The notes beneath the pieces were generated by a model. That model saw nothing but the letters and a program-made list of their open reading frames with translations, made no database searches and was not told where the DNA came from. Positions 42,709 through 51,800 of a DNA stretch of 58,024 nucleotides are shown piece after piece; the stretch's first letter is position 1, and the number at the start of each line of letters is the position of its first letter. This DNA comes from Firmicutes bacterium AF25-13AC (lineage in GTDB: Bacteria; Bacillota; Clostridia; Lachnospirales; Lachnospiraceae), in contig QUFP01000029.1 in the NCBI GenBank assembly GCA_003478935.1, positions 1-58,024 on the forward strand. The letters run 5' to 3'. A program made the position numbers and the translations under genes.

Positions 42709-43947
42709 TTATATGATGACGATGCCGGCACGAAATTCATCCGGCAAAGTTTCATGAAATTTACACCAGACAGCCTGGCGGTAAAGAAATGAAGAGGCAA
42801 GCTCATGGGATAGGATTTTATTTCCTGTTTCATCGAGCTTGTTTTTTGCATCAGCAAGCTTTGTTATTACAGGAATGTTTGCATTATTTTTAACTGCCTT
42901 TAGAAGTGAAGAAGCATTACTCTTAAAACCAAGAATGCGTGCATATAAACAAAAGTCAGATGCACGAAAAAGTTCCATATCATCCTGGCTTATAGAAAGC
43001 AGACAGTGGAGCAGTGCACGGTTTATCCGAGCACGTGTAATGTTTTTTGTTTTAAGATTTTGGGCAAGCTCACTAAATGTAAAGGCTTGTCCTGTACAAA
43101 GTATGCGCTGTATGCGATCATACAGTTCAGGTGTCATCTCAGCTGCATGTAAAAGATCCATTCCATTTGTCATTTGACCAGCGTTTATTATCATGCCAAG
43201 TGCAAGCGAAAAATCATCCTCTGTGATTGGAAATGTATGACTAAAAGCCTTTTCCATCAAAAAAAAGGAGGTTTCAGGAAGAAAAGCTGAAAGTGACGAA
43301 ATAGAAGAAGCTGATTCACATTCAATTTGACTTCGTATGGCAGACGCACTTGCAAAGCCTAAAGAGAGTTTTGTATCATGGTAGTCATTGCCTTCTCTTT
43401 TTACAGCAAATGGCTTCATTGTACTGCCAGATGCAAGAAGTGCTTTTATATATTCAACACCAAGCGTATCATTCGGTGAGGCTGTAAGCAAATTACCCAT
43501 AGAGTTCATCGCCAGCTGTACACTTTTTGGATAGCTATTTCCTTCCTTTAAAAAGCGCTGTAAAAGTACTTTATATTCAGGGGGTTCTTCCTGCAATGTG
43601 CGTGCTGCAGTAATCAAAGAATCAATATTGCCGGACTCACTTCCAAAACATAGTGCATCAACGCATCCAAGACGCGTAAGAAGCGAGACACCTGCTGATG
43701 CAAATATAGGGGCAGCAGCTGTTGCAAAAGGTACAGGCAGTTCAAGCACAAGATCAGCTCCGCCCTCTAATGCCATTTTAGTGCGCGTATATTTATCAAT
43801 AATAGCGGGAGCACCGCGCTGCACGAAATTTCCGCTCATAGCGACAACGGCAAAATCAGCGTTTGCTGCTTTTTTAGCTTCTTCAATCTGGTAAGCATGA
43901 CCCTTATGAAAGGGATTATATTCTGCGATAATTCCAACTGTTTGCAT
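42709..43947 (-). CDS. tmcAL: tRNA(Met) cytidine acetate ligase (TmcAL/YlbM)
   Basis: 412 residues. Nucleotidyltransferase-like enzyme that activates acetate with ATP and forms N4-acetylcytidine at the wobble position of elongator tRNA(Met). The HxGH-type motif is clear (IAEYNPFHKGHAYQI, residues 6-20), as are MSGNFVQRGAP and ELPVPFATAAAPIFA. B. subtilis ylbM sits beside ylbN (DUF177) and rpmF; here the same neighbourhood is kept but pta and repeats intervene. It converges on folA with a 6-bp gap. Confidence 0.9.
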   Translation of the reverse strand: MQTVGIIAEYNPFHKGHAYQIEEAKKAANADFAVVAMSGNFVQRGAPAIIDKYTRTKMALEGGADLVLELPVPFATAAAPIFASAGVSLLTRLGCVDALCFGSESGNIDSLITAARTLQEEPPEYKVLLQRFLKEGNSYPKSVQLAMNSMGNLLTASPNDTLGVEYIKALLASGSTMKPFAVKREGNDYHDTKLSLGFASASAIRSQIECESASSISSLSAFLPETSFFLMEKAFSHTFPITEDDFSLALGMIINAGQMTNGMDLLHAAEMTPELYDRIQRILCTGQAFTFSELAQNLKTKNITRARINRALLHCLLSISQDDMELFRASDFCLYARILGFKSNASSLLKAVKNNANIPVITKLADAKNKLDETGNKILSHELASSFLYRQAVWCKFHETLPDEFRAGIVII

Positions 43948-43984
43948 AAAAAATAAAATAAGCCTTTCTCTGTTTTTTATAGTA

Positions 43985-44154
43985 TGATACCAGGGTCAAA
44001 AGCTCCAAAAGCCGTTCGTGCTTGCACGATTAGGTTTTTGAGCTTGGGACCCGCAAAAACATGAGGATGCAGCGATTTTCAAGGAAAATCAGCGAATCCG
44101 AATGTTTTTAGAATTGCGAAAGTTGCATAGCAACGGAGCAATTCGTGGATATCA
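43985..44154 (+). repeat. full-length GATAC-family structured repeat (copy C)
   Basis: About 170 bp between TGATAC (43985-43990) and ATATCA (44149-44154). Three hairpins are visible: a long one (43993-44052) with GGGTC/GACCC, AAGCTC/GAGCTT and CGTGC/GCACG stems; a short one GATTTTC-AAG-GAAAATC (44074-44090); and a terminal one with GAATTGC/GCAATTC and inner GTTGC/GCAAC stems (44111-44144). The last 105 bp match copy D at over 90 percent, whereas the first hairpin differs in sequence but not in pairing. Confidence 0.85.
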
Positions 44155-44184
44155 GTTGGGGGCAAAATACTTTTTGCCCCCAAC
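44155..44184. repeat. 13-bp perfect hairpin abutting copy C
   Basis: GTTGGGGGCAAAA (44155-44167) is exactly complementary to TTTTGCCCCCAAC (44172-44184), with a 4-nt loop. No T run follows. It resembles the first-hairpin end of the adjacent repeat family in opposite orientation. Confidence 0.6.
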
Positions 44185-44219
44185 ATCATAGTATACGATA
44201 AAAAGATTAAAACAGCAAC

Positions 44220-44428
44220 TTTTGTACCGCTACAGTTCACGGATAAATCAATATTTATAGCATGCCCGAAGGTGAATGGATTTCACGAGTCGGACACTTG
44301 AAGCAGGCCTTTCAAAGTAATATATAATAAGAAAAACATAACAGGAGCCTGCTGAGTTTGGTCCGACGATGAAACCATTACACCGAAGGGCTGTAGTAAC
44401 ATGACGCGTGAACTGTAATTTTGTACCG
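44220..44428. mobile_element. MITE-like foldback element with terminal inverted repeats (element G)
   Basis: TACAGTTCACG (44231-44241) and CGTGAACTGTA (44407-44417) are perfect 11-bp terminal inverted repeats. Identical 10-bp direct repeats TTTTGTACCG flank them (44220-44229 and 44419-44428), like a target duplication. Inside, nested complementary arms continue: GCCC/GGGC, GGTGAATGG/CCATT-A-CACC, TTTCA/TGAAA, GTCGGAC/GTCCGAC and AGCAGGC/GCCTGCT, closing on a 38-nt loop. There is no open reading frame of note. It lies upstream of the predicted pta promoter. Confidence 0.7.
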
Positions 44429-44458
44429 TAAAAGAAACAAAATATGGAAAATCCTATC

Positions 44459-44487
44459 TTGCCTAAGATTAAGGATTGTACTATAAT
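44459..44487 (+). promoter_or_regulatory. promoter of pta
   Basis: TTGCCT (44459-44464), 17-bp spacer, TATAAT (44482-44487). The start codon is 60 bp downstream, so element G would not be in this transcript. Confidence 0.65.
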
Positions 44488-44547
44488 TGATAAAAGAAAG
44501 ACAGCGCGAAAAGCGCGTCCGAAGAATGAAAGGAGAATTAAAGTATC

Positions 44548-45543
44548 ATGGGATTTATTGATGAGATTAAGGCAAAAGCAAAGGCCGATAAGAAAACAAT
44601 TATTCTGCCGGAGTCTATGGACACCAGAACATGGGAGGCAGCTGAGAAGATCTTAAAGGAAGGTCTTGCAAACCTGATCATTTTAGGAAGCCCAGAAGAA
44701 GTTGAAAAGTACGGAAAGGGCTATGACGTAACTGGCGCTACCATCATCGACCCAGCTACATATGAGAAGACCGAGGAGTACCTGGATCTGTTCGTTGAGT
44801 TAAGAAAGAAGAAGGGTCTGACTAAGGAAGAAGCAAGAAAGCAGGCACTGTCTGATTATGCATACTATGGATGCTTAATGATCAAGGCTGGTGATGCTGA
44901 CGGTATGGTATCAGGTGCATGCCATTCTACAGCTAACACACTTCGTCCATGTCTGCAGATCATCAAGACAAAGCCAGGCTGCAAGTTAGTATCCGCATTC
45001 TTCTTAATGATCGTTCCGAACTGTGAGTATGGTGAGGACGGCGTATTTGTATTTGGTGATTGTGGTCTGAACCAGGATCCGAATCCGGAAGAGTTAGCAG
45101 CAATTGCAGCATCCTCCGCAGAGTCCTTCGAGCAGCTGACCGGAAAGAAGGCAAAGGTTGCTATGCTGTCTCATTCCACAAAGGGAAGTGCAAAGCATGA
45201 TCTCGTAACAAAGGTTGTAGAGGCTACCAAGATTGCAAAAGAGCAGTATCCAGAGCTTGACGTTGATGGCGAGCTTCAGTTAGATGCAGCACTTGTTCCG
45301 TCTGTAGCAGCTTCTAAGGCTCCAGACAGCACCGTTGCTGGACAGGCAAACGTACTGATCTTCCCGAACCTTGATGCTGGAAATATCGGCTATAAGCTGG
45401 TTCAGAGACTGGCAAAGGCAGAGGCATATGGCCCAGTTACACAGGGTATTGGTGCACCTGTAAACGATCTGTCAAGAGGCTGTTTTGCAGATGACATTGT
45501 AGGCGTTGTTGCAATCACCGCTGTACAGGCACAGATGAAATAA
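44548..45543 (+). CDS. pta: phosphate acetyltransferase
   Basis: 331 residues, the short single-domain form. Converts acetyl-CoA and phosphate to acetyl phosphate, on the way to acetate and ATP. Recognisable: IILPESMDTRTWEAAEKIL, MVSGACHSTANTLRPCLQIIKT, VFGDCGLNQDPNPEELAAIA, FPNLDAGNIGYKLVQRL and the end GCFADDIVGVVAITAVQAQ. AAAGGAG precedes the start. The acetate kinase gene that normally follows pta in Clostridia is absent here; a repeat copy (D) follows after 7 bp. Confidence 0.95.
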   Translation: MGFIDEIKAKAKADKKTIILPESMDTRTWEAAEKILKEGLANLIILGSPEEVEKYGKGYDVTGATIIDPATYEKTEEYLDLFVELRKKKGLTKEEARKQALSDYAYYGCLMIKAGDADGMVSGACHSTANTLRPCLQIIKTKPGCKLVSAFFLMIVPNCEYGEDGVFVFGDCGLNQDPNPEELAAIAASSAESFEQLTGKKAKVAMLSHSTKGSAKHDLVTKVVEATKIAKEQYPELDVDGELQLDAALVPSVAASKAPDSTVAGQANVLIFPNLDAGNIGYKLVQRLAKAEAYGPVTQGIGAPVNDLSRGCFADDIVGVVAITAVQAQMK

Positions 45544-45550
45544 AAATTTT

Positions 45551-45720
45551 CGATACGAATTGCTCCGTTGCTTTGCAACTCTCGCAATTCTACAAAACAT
45601 TCGGATTCGCTGATTTTCTTTGAAAATCGCTGCCATCCTCATGTTTTGGCGGGACAAGAAGTCAAAAATCCTCTTGTAAGCAAGCTTACATCGGATTTAT
45701 GACTTTTTGTCCCTGTATCG
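45551..45720 (-). repeat. full-length GATAC-family structured repeat (copy D)
   Basis: 170 bp with perfect 6-bp ends CGATAC (45551-45556) and GTATCG (45715-45720), in inverted orientation to copy C. The first hairpin (45654-45713) has GGGAC/GTCCC, AAGTCA/TGACTT, AAATCC/GGATTT and GTAAG/CTTAC stems. It probably also acts as the terminator of pta. Confidence 0.85.
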
Positions 45721-45740
45721 TAAAAAAAAACAAAAAACAG

Positions 45741-45769
45741 TTGACAAATGGTAGTGAAAACTATATAAT
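45741..45769 (+). promoter_or_regulatory. sigma-A promoter of the DUF177-rpmF operon
   Basis: Perfect consensus TTGACA (45741-45746), 17-bp spacer, TATAAT (45764-45769), 20 bp after repeat copy D. Confidence 0.88.
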
Positions 45770-45836
45770 GTACGAGTGTGCGTAAAGTGTCATGTAAAAA
45801 TACTTGACACGGGTTCAGCCTGTGAGGAGGTCTGCT

Positions 45837-46370
45837 ATGGTAATTAACATGTCTGAGCTTTTTACTGTGGATGGTACTGTAAAGACATATGAGGTTCCCC
45901 TTGAAATGTCAGAGGTCATCTGGAAGCGTAAGAAGTATCCGATTGTAAGTAAGCAGCCAGTTGAGCTGAGGCTTACACATGAGGGAGACAGGAAGATTGC
46001 GATAACGGCTAAGGTATCTCTTGTTTTAGAGATGCCATGTGACCGCTGTCTGGATAGCGTAAAGGTACCTATGGATCTTGACTTTGAGAGAAACGTAGAT
46101 GCTAATGCGTCATCAGAGGAGCGTATCGCACAGTTGGATGAGCAATCCTACATTGACGGGTATCATCTGGACGTAGATGGTATGGTTTTGGATGAAATGA
46201 TGACGGATATTCCGGATAAGGTGCTCTGCAGAGAGGACTGTAAGGGTGTATGCCCAAAATGCGGAGTAAACTTAAATCACCAGACCTGCAATTGTGATCG
46301 TACAGAGTTAGATCCCAGAATGTCAATTATCCGTGAGATATTCGCCAAGAATAATCGTACGGATTCCTGA
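45837..46370 (+). CDS. DUF177 (YceD) family protein
   Basis: 177 residues from ATG 45837 with GAGGAGG (45824-45830) six bases upstream. DUF177 proteins sit directly before rpmF in most bacteria and are implicated in 23S rRNA or large-subunit maturation. The characteristic CDRCLDSVKVPM segment and the C-terminal zinc-like CREDCKGVCPKCGVNLNHQTC pattern (CREDCKGVCPKCG) are both visible, along with the closing DPRMSIIREIF motif. Confidence 0.9.
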   Translation: MVINMSELFTVDGTVKTYEVPLEMSEVIWKRKKYPIVSKQPVELRLTHEGDRKIAITAKVSLVLEMPCDRCLDSVKVPMDLDFERNVDANASSEERIAQLDEQSYIDGYHLDVDGMVLDEMMTDIPDKVLCREDCKGVCPKCGVNLNHQTCNCDRTELDPRMSIIREIFAKNNRTDS

Positions 46371-46443
46371 TACAGTAGTCACATCCTGCCTGCCAGGATG
46401 TGTATGGCAGGCTGTGAAAGCTTTAATTAAGGAGGTGTAAAAC

Positions 46444-46626
46444 ATGTCTATTTGTCCAAAGAATAAAACTTCTAAGGCTAGAAGAGATAAGCGTAGAGCA
46501 AACTGGAAGATGGGCGCTGTCAATCTGGTAAAGTGCAGCAAGTGTGGTGCTCTTATGATGCCGCATAGAGTTTGCAAGGCTTGTGGTTCTTATAACAAGA
46601 GAGAGATCGTTTCTGTTGAGGACTAA
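46444..46626 (+). CDS. rpmF: 50S ribosomal protein L32
   Basis: 60 residues. N-terminal SICPKNKTSKARRDKRRANW is the L32 signature; the four-Cys zinc ribbon (CSKCG near 32 and CKACG near 45) is complete. AAGGAGG lies upstream. Second gene after DUF177, and followed by a strong terminator that separates it from plsX, unlike the continuous operon in some relatives. Confidence 0.97.
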   Translation: MSICPKNKTSKARRDKRRANWKMGAVNLVKCSKCGALMMPHRVCKACGSYNKREIVSVED

Positions 46627-46651
46627 TTAAAAAGTTACAAAAATTTGAATG

Positions 46652-46685
46652 GAGCGTACAGTTTTCGGACTGTACGCTCTTTTTG
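46652..46685 (+). terminator. intrinsic terminator after rpmF
   Basis: Perfect 11-bp stem GAGCGTACAGT (46652-46662) / ACTGTACGCTC (46669-46679), then T6. Confidence 0.92.
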
Positions 46686-46696
46686 TTATAGTAAAT

Positions 46697-46753
46697 CTCG
46701 AAGGTAAATGGATTTCACGAGACGGACACTTGGAGCAGGTCTTTCAAAGTAAT
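46697..46753. repeat. half copy of foldback element G (copy H)
   Basis: 57 bp matching 44265-44321 with five substitutions. It corresponds to the left arm only; the right arm and both terminal repeats are missing. Confidence 0.75.
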
Positions 46754-46795
46754 GTCTGAAAAAGTTCTTGATTTCTTATACAGAATCGTATATCA

Positions 46796-46815
46796 TGATA
46801 CTGGGACGAAAAACT
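46796..46815 (+). repeat. left-end fragment of the GATAC repeat family (copy F)
   Basis: TGATAC (46796-46801) followed by the GGGACGAAAAACTC left-arm core, as in copies D and E. The rest of the repeat is not recognisable before plsX. Confidence 0.5.
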
Positions 46816-46848
46816 CCCCTGTGAATTAACAAGAATGGAAGAAAAAGA

Positions 46849-47844
46849 ATGATTACAGTAGCAGTAGATGGTATGGGAGGCGATAACGCTCCTGCCTGTA
46901 TGGTGCAGGGCGCAGTAGATGCCATTAATAAAAACAGCAGCATAAAGGTACTTCTGACAGGTCGTCCGGATGACTTAAATAAGGCATTAGAGGGACTTAC
47001 TTACGACAAGTCAAGACTTGAGATCGTGCCGGCATCTGAGGTAATCGAGACTGGTGCACCGCCAGTTGAATCTGTCCGTACTAAGAAGGATTCTTCACTT
47101 GTTGTCGGACTTAAGCTTGTAAAAGAGCAGAAGGCAGATGCATTTGTTTCCTGCGGAAGCACAGGCGCTGTATTAGTCGGCGGTCAGCTGATTGCAGGAA
47201 AAATCAAGGGTGTGAAAAGAGCACCGCTTGCACCGGTTATTCCGACTGTAAACGGAGCCATGCTTTTAGTAGACTGTGGTGCTAATGTAGATGCGCGAGC
47301 AGAACAGCTGGTACAGTTTGCAAAGATGGGTTCTATCTATGCAGAACATGTGATGGGTATTAAAAATCCGAGAGTCGGCATTGTCAATATTGGTGCTGAA
47401 GAGGAAAAAGGAAATGCACTCGTAAAAGAGACCTATCCATTGTTAAAAGAATGTTCAGACATCAACTTCATTGGAAATGTTGAGGCAAGAGAGATCCCTT
47501 ATGGTCCGTGCGATGTATTGGTTTGCGAGGCATTTGTTGGAAATGTCATTTTAAAGCTGTATGAGGGCGTTGGAAAGGCGCTGATTAAAGAGATCAAGAG
47601 CGCGATGTTGTCTACAACGGCAGGAAAGATCGGTGGTCTTCTTGCAAAGCCTTCATTAAAGGGCGTAGTGAAAAAATTTGATGCCAGTGAGTACGGCGGA
47701 GCGCCGCTTCTGGGATTAAAGGGTCTTGTAGTAAAGGCTCATGGAAGTTCAAAAGCAAAGGAAGTTACAACTGCAATTGAGCAGTGTGTATCCTTTACTG
47801 AGGCAGATATTGCCGCAAAGATAGAAAAAAGTCTGAGTGTGTAA
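46849..47844 (+). CDS. plsX: phosphate acyltransferase PlsX
   Basis: 331 residues. Makes acyl-phosphate from acyl-ACP for phospholipid synthesis. Conserved segments: VAVDGMGGDNAPACMVQGA at the N terminus, FVSCGSTGAVLVGG, PVIPTVNGAMLLVDCGAN and NIGAEEEKGN. ATG 46849 has only a weak purine-rich site upstream. It is followed 43 bp later by acpP, its acyl-carrier partner. Two repeat fragments lie in the 160 bp ahead of it. Confidence 0.95.
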   Translation: MITVAVDGMGGDNAPACMVQGAVDAINKNSSIKVLLTGRPDDLNKALEGLTYDKSRLEIVPASEVIETGAPPVESVRTKKDSSLVVGLKLVKEQKADAFVSCGSTGAVLVGGQLIAGKIKGVKRAPLAPVIPTVNGAMLLVDCGANVDARAEQLVQFAKMGSIYAEHVMGIKNPRVGIVNIGAEEEKGNALVKETYPLLKECSDINFIGNVEAREIPYGPCDVLVCEAFVGNVILKLYEGVGKALIKEIKSAMLSTTAGKIGGLLAKPSLKGVVKKFDASEYGGAPLLGLKGLVVKAHGSSKAKEVTTAIEQCVSFTEADIAAKIEKSLSV

Positions 47845-47887
47845 GAACAAAAATTAAAAAAGAAGGTATTAAGAAAGGGTGACTTGT

Positions 47888-48124
47888 ATGGAATTTGAAA
47901 CACTGCAGAAAATTATTGCTGAGGTTTTAGATGTCGAGGAGGACGAAATTACAATGGACACGAGATTGCTTGAGGATCTCGGAGCTGATTCATTGGACGC
48001 GGTTGAGATTATTATGGGAATCGAGGATGAACTGGGAATTACAGTTCCTCAGGAAGAGCTCGAAAGCAAAAATCTGGCAACCGTTGGCGATGTGTACGAA
48101 TTAATTAATGATACGATGGCGTAA
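47888..48124 (+). CDS. acpP: acyl carrier protein
   Basis: 78 residues from ATG 47888, with AAAGGG about 9 nt upstream; a GTG at 47879 would overlap that site. Acidic helical carrier for fatty acid synthesis. The phosphopantetheine attachment Ser is in the DLGADSLDAVEIIM motif (Ser about 38). It lies between plsX and rnc as in many Firmicutes. Confidence 0.95.
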   Translation: MEFETLQKIIAEVLDVEEDEITMDTRLLEDLGADSLDAVEIIMGIEDELGITVPQEELESKNLATVGDVYELINDTMA

Positions 48125-48192
48125 AATGAAAACGGTACATGAGCTGCGAGGTAGATCCTTGCGGCTCTGTCTTTTAATTGTGAGGAGGAATT

Positions 48193-48873
48193 ATGGGTGA
48201 ATTAGAAAAAACAGTCGGATATACATTTCAGGATCCGAAGCTGTTAGAACTTGCTTTGACGCACAGCTCCTATGCGCATGAGCATTATGCAGGAAAGAGA
48301 CATGACAACGAGCGTCTGGAGTTCTTGGGGGATGCTGTGTTGGAACTCGTATCAAGTGATTATTTATTTCACAATTATAATGAATATCCGGAAGGAGAGC
48401 TGACAAAGCTTCGTGCCAGCATTGTCTGTGAGCAGTCATTAGCAATGTGTGCAGAAGCTATTTCTCTAGGAAAATATCTTCGTCTTGGCAATGGAGAGGA
48501 CTCCACAGGCGGAAGACTTCGCGCATCAATCACATCTGATGCAATGGAAGCGTTAATTGGTGCCATTTATCTGGATGGTGGATTTGCTAATGCAAAAGAA
48601 TTTATTACCCGTTTTGTATTAAACGACTTGGAAAATAAAAAACTCTTTTACGATAGCAAAACTATCCTTCAGGAGATCGTTCAAAGAGACTTTAACGAGC
48701 CATTGTCATATGAGCTGCTTGCAGAAGAAGGTCCGGATCATGATAAAAAGTTCCGCATGCAGGCAAAGATTGGCGAGAAGGCATATGGTGTCGGAGTGGG
48801 TCATACTAAAAAGGGTGCTCAGCAGCTGGCTGCCTATGAGACTATTCTGCTGCTTAAGAAAACAAACGCATAA
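48193..48873 (+). CDS. rnc: ribonuclease III
   Basis: 226 residues, standard length. Cleaves double-stranded RNA in rRNA maturation and decay. Catalytic signature ERLEFLGDAVLELVSSDYLF (about 37-56), second acidic site DAMEALIGAIYLDGG, and a C-terminal double-stranded RNA-binding domain (about 155-225; KKGAQQLAAYETILLL). AGGAGG is six bases upstream. Cotranscribed with smc and ftsY. Confidence 0.96.
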   Translation: MGELEKTVGYTFQDPKLLELALTHSSYAHEHYAGKRHDNERLEFLGDAVLELVSSDYLFHNYNEYPEGELTKLRASIVCEQSLAMCAEAISLGKYLRLGNGEDSTGGRLRASITSDAMEALIGAIYLDGGFANAKEFITRFVLNDLENKKLFYDSKTILQEIVQRDFNEPLSYELLAEEGPDHDKKFRMQAKIGEKAYGVGVGHTKKGAQQLAAYETILLLKKTNA

Positions 48874-48897
48874 CGTTAGAAATGAGAATAATCTTTT

Positions 48898-51800
48898 ATG
48901 TATTTAAAAAGTATTGAGGTGCAGGGCTTTAAGTCATTTGCAAACAAGACGCTGTTTGAATTCCATAATGGAATTACCTGTATTGTCGGGCCAAACGGAA
49001 GTGGAAAGAGCAACGTCGCCGATGCTGTGCGCTGGGTGCTTGGAGAACAAAGCTCTAAGCAGCTTCGTGGTGCAAATATGCAGGATGTCATCTTTTCAGG
49101 TACGCAAAACAGAAAGCCACAGGGCTATGCGAGTGTGGCAATCACATTTGACAATTCAGACCGTCATCTAAATCTTGATTATAATGAAGTTACCGTATCA
49201 AGACGTATTTATCGTTCAGGAGAAAGTGAGTACCGTCTGAATGGAACACAGTGCCGATTAAAGGATGTCACGGAGCTTTTCTATGATACAGGTATTGGAA
49301 AAGAAGGATACTCCATTATCGGACAGGGTCAGATTGATAAGATTTTAAGCGGTAAACCAGAGGATCGCCGTGAGCTGTTCGATGAGGCGGCAGGTATTGT
49401 AAAATTTAAGCGCCGTAAGGCGGCAGCAAAGAAAAAGCTTGAGAGCGAGCAGGCAAATATGGTTCGTCTAAGCGATATTATGTCAGAGCTTTCAAGGCAG
49501 GTTGGACCACTTGAAAAGCAGGCAGCATCAGCAAAGGAATATCTGAGACTTCGCGATGAATTAAAACAATATGATATCGATGCATACGCTGTAGAGAGTA
49601 CAAAGACGGAGAGTGATTTGTCAGCTCTTGAAAAAAATCTTGCAATTACGACAAGAGACTATGAAGATACAAATAGAAGCAGTGAAGCATTAAAAGCAAA
49701 GTATGAAAGACAGCAGGACAGCCTGAATAGTCTTGATGCTCAGATCAGTGCACTTCGCGATGAAATTAGTGACTGCCAGACAAATCGTCAGGAAAAAGAG
49801 GGTGCCGTTAATGTATTGAAGGAACAGATCAATACCGAATATTTACGGCGTACTCATACGTCACAGCGTATGGAAGTGCTTGAGAAAGAGCAGAAGGAGT
49901 ATGAAGCACAATTAGAAGAGGAACAAAAAAAGCGTCAGGAATGCAGCCGCGAAAGCTATGACATAACGGCAAAAAAGGACGGCGCACAGAGTGTTCTTAT
50001 TCAGGTGCAGGATGGACTTGCTTCATATCAGCAGGCATTAAAGGATGATCAGGGAAAGATGATTTCCCTGTTAAATGAAAAATCTTCCTTTGTTGGAGAA
50101 CTGCAAAAATATCAGACGCTTCTTGAACAGGCAAAAACTGAGCAGGCGCAGATGAACCGCAGACTCTTAGAGAGTAAAACAGATGAGTCAATTTGGCAAA
50201 AACGCGAAAAAGAGTGTCAGGCAGCATACCAAGAAATCTCACAGAAAAAAACAGAGCTGACAGAAAAGCAAGCCAAACTTTCAGATTTGCTAGAAAAGGA
50301 GCAAAAGCGAAAAGAGCAGCTACAAAATGAATATTACGAGCAGCGGCGTCTTCATCAGGTTTCTGTTACGCGTGCAGAGTCACTTAGAAATCTTGCCGAG
50401 CGATATGAAGGTTATGGAAACAGCATCAGGAAAATCATGGAGGTCAAAAAGCAAAATCCAGGAATCCATGGTGTTGTGGCAGACTTAATTCATGTAGAAA
50501 AGCGTTATGAGACGGCAATTGAGACAGCGCTTGGAGGTGCAATTCAAAATATCGTTACCGATACCGAGCAGACAGCAAAGCACATGATCGAATATTTAAA
50601 ACAGGGCCGTTTTGGACGAGCTACGTTTTTGCCGCTTGATGCAATCACGGCGCGAGATGAGTTTTCGCAAAAGGATGCATTAAAAGAGCCTGGCGTGATT
50701 GGACTGGCAAGCAGCCTTGTTAAGACATCAGATATGTACAAAAGATTGGTGTCATTTTTGCTGGGAAGAATTGTTGTTGTCGATACAATTGATCACGGAA
50801 TGAAAGTTTCAGCAAAGTATAGAAGAAGCCTTCGCATTGTTACACTTGAAGGAGAGCTGTTAAATCCTGGCGGATCTATGACAGGTGGTGCCTTTAAAAA
50901 CAGCAGCAACTTGCTGGGACGAAATCGAGAGCTTGAAGAGCTCGAGATTAAAATAAAAAAGGAAACAGAAAACTTAAATAAGTTGTCATCTTCCTTTGAA
51001 GAATTAGAAAAGAAAGTAGTGAATCTCTCACAGCAGACTCAAAAACAGCAAAATGAGATTCAAAATTTGACCTTAAAGGAGACGGAAGGACGTCTTCGAG
51101 TAAGAGAAGCAACGCAGCGCGTTGAGGAAATTGTAAAAGACCGCGAGCATTTAAATAATGAACTTGTTTTGCAGGAAGGAAAGCTTGAGAGAATTAAAGC
51201 AAGCTTTGAGCAGGTAGCAAGTGCAATCAAGGAGCTTGAGTTTGCTGGTGATGAGTCTAAAGACAGCGCAGACAGAAATCAAAGCTTTGTTGATGAGATG
51301 ATGAAGCAGCGCGACGATTTGACAAAAGAAATTTCCGAGCTTAGCACAAAGCAGCTGCAGTTAAAGCAGCAGGAGCAATTTATTTTAGCTAATATAAGCC
51401 GGATTGCTCAGGAAGCAGATAAACGAAAGACAGAGCAGGAAGAACTAAAAACAGTATTTTTGGCATGTGAAGATGCTGTAGCACAAAAAACGGCTCAAAT
51501 CGATGAAGTGCAAAAGCAGATGCAGGCACTTGAGGTGACTGTGCAGCAAAAGGAAGCAGAGCTGTCAAAGGTAAATGAGCGAAGGAATCATATCAATGAT
51601 TCATTAAAAGGCTTTTTTGCAAAGAGAGAGGAGCTTTCAACGAGACTATCTGCTCTTGACAGAGATCTTCTTCGCATGAATAACCACAAGGAACGCTTCG
51701 AGAGCCGCCTTGACGAGCTTGCTGAGTATCTTTGGGAAGAATATGAGCTTCGGCCTAGTGATGCTAAGGCAGCAGCCAAAAGTGATAGGCCGCTTAGCGA

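Noticed and set aside
44230..44418. Element G as a glycine or other known riboswitch for pta (it contains ACACCGAAGGG)
   Set aside because: The rest of the glycine aptamer core is absent, and the best pta promoter lies downstream of the element, so it would not be in the leader.
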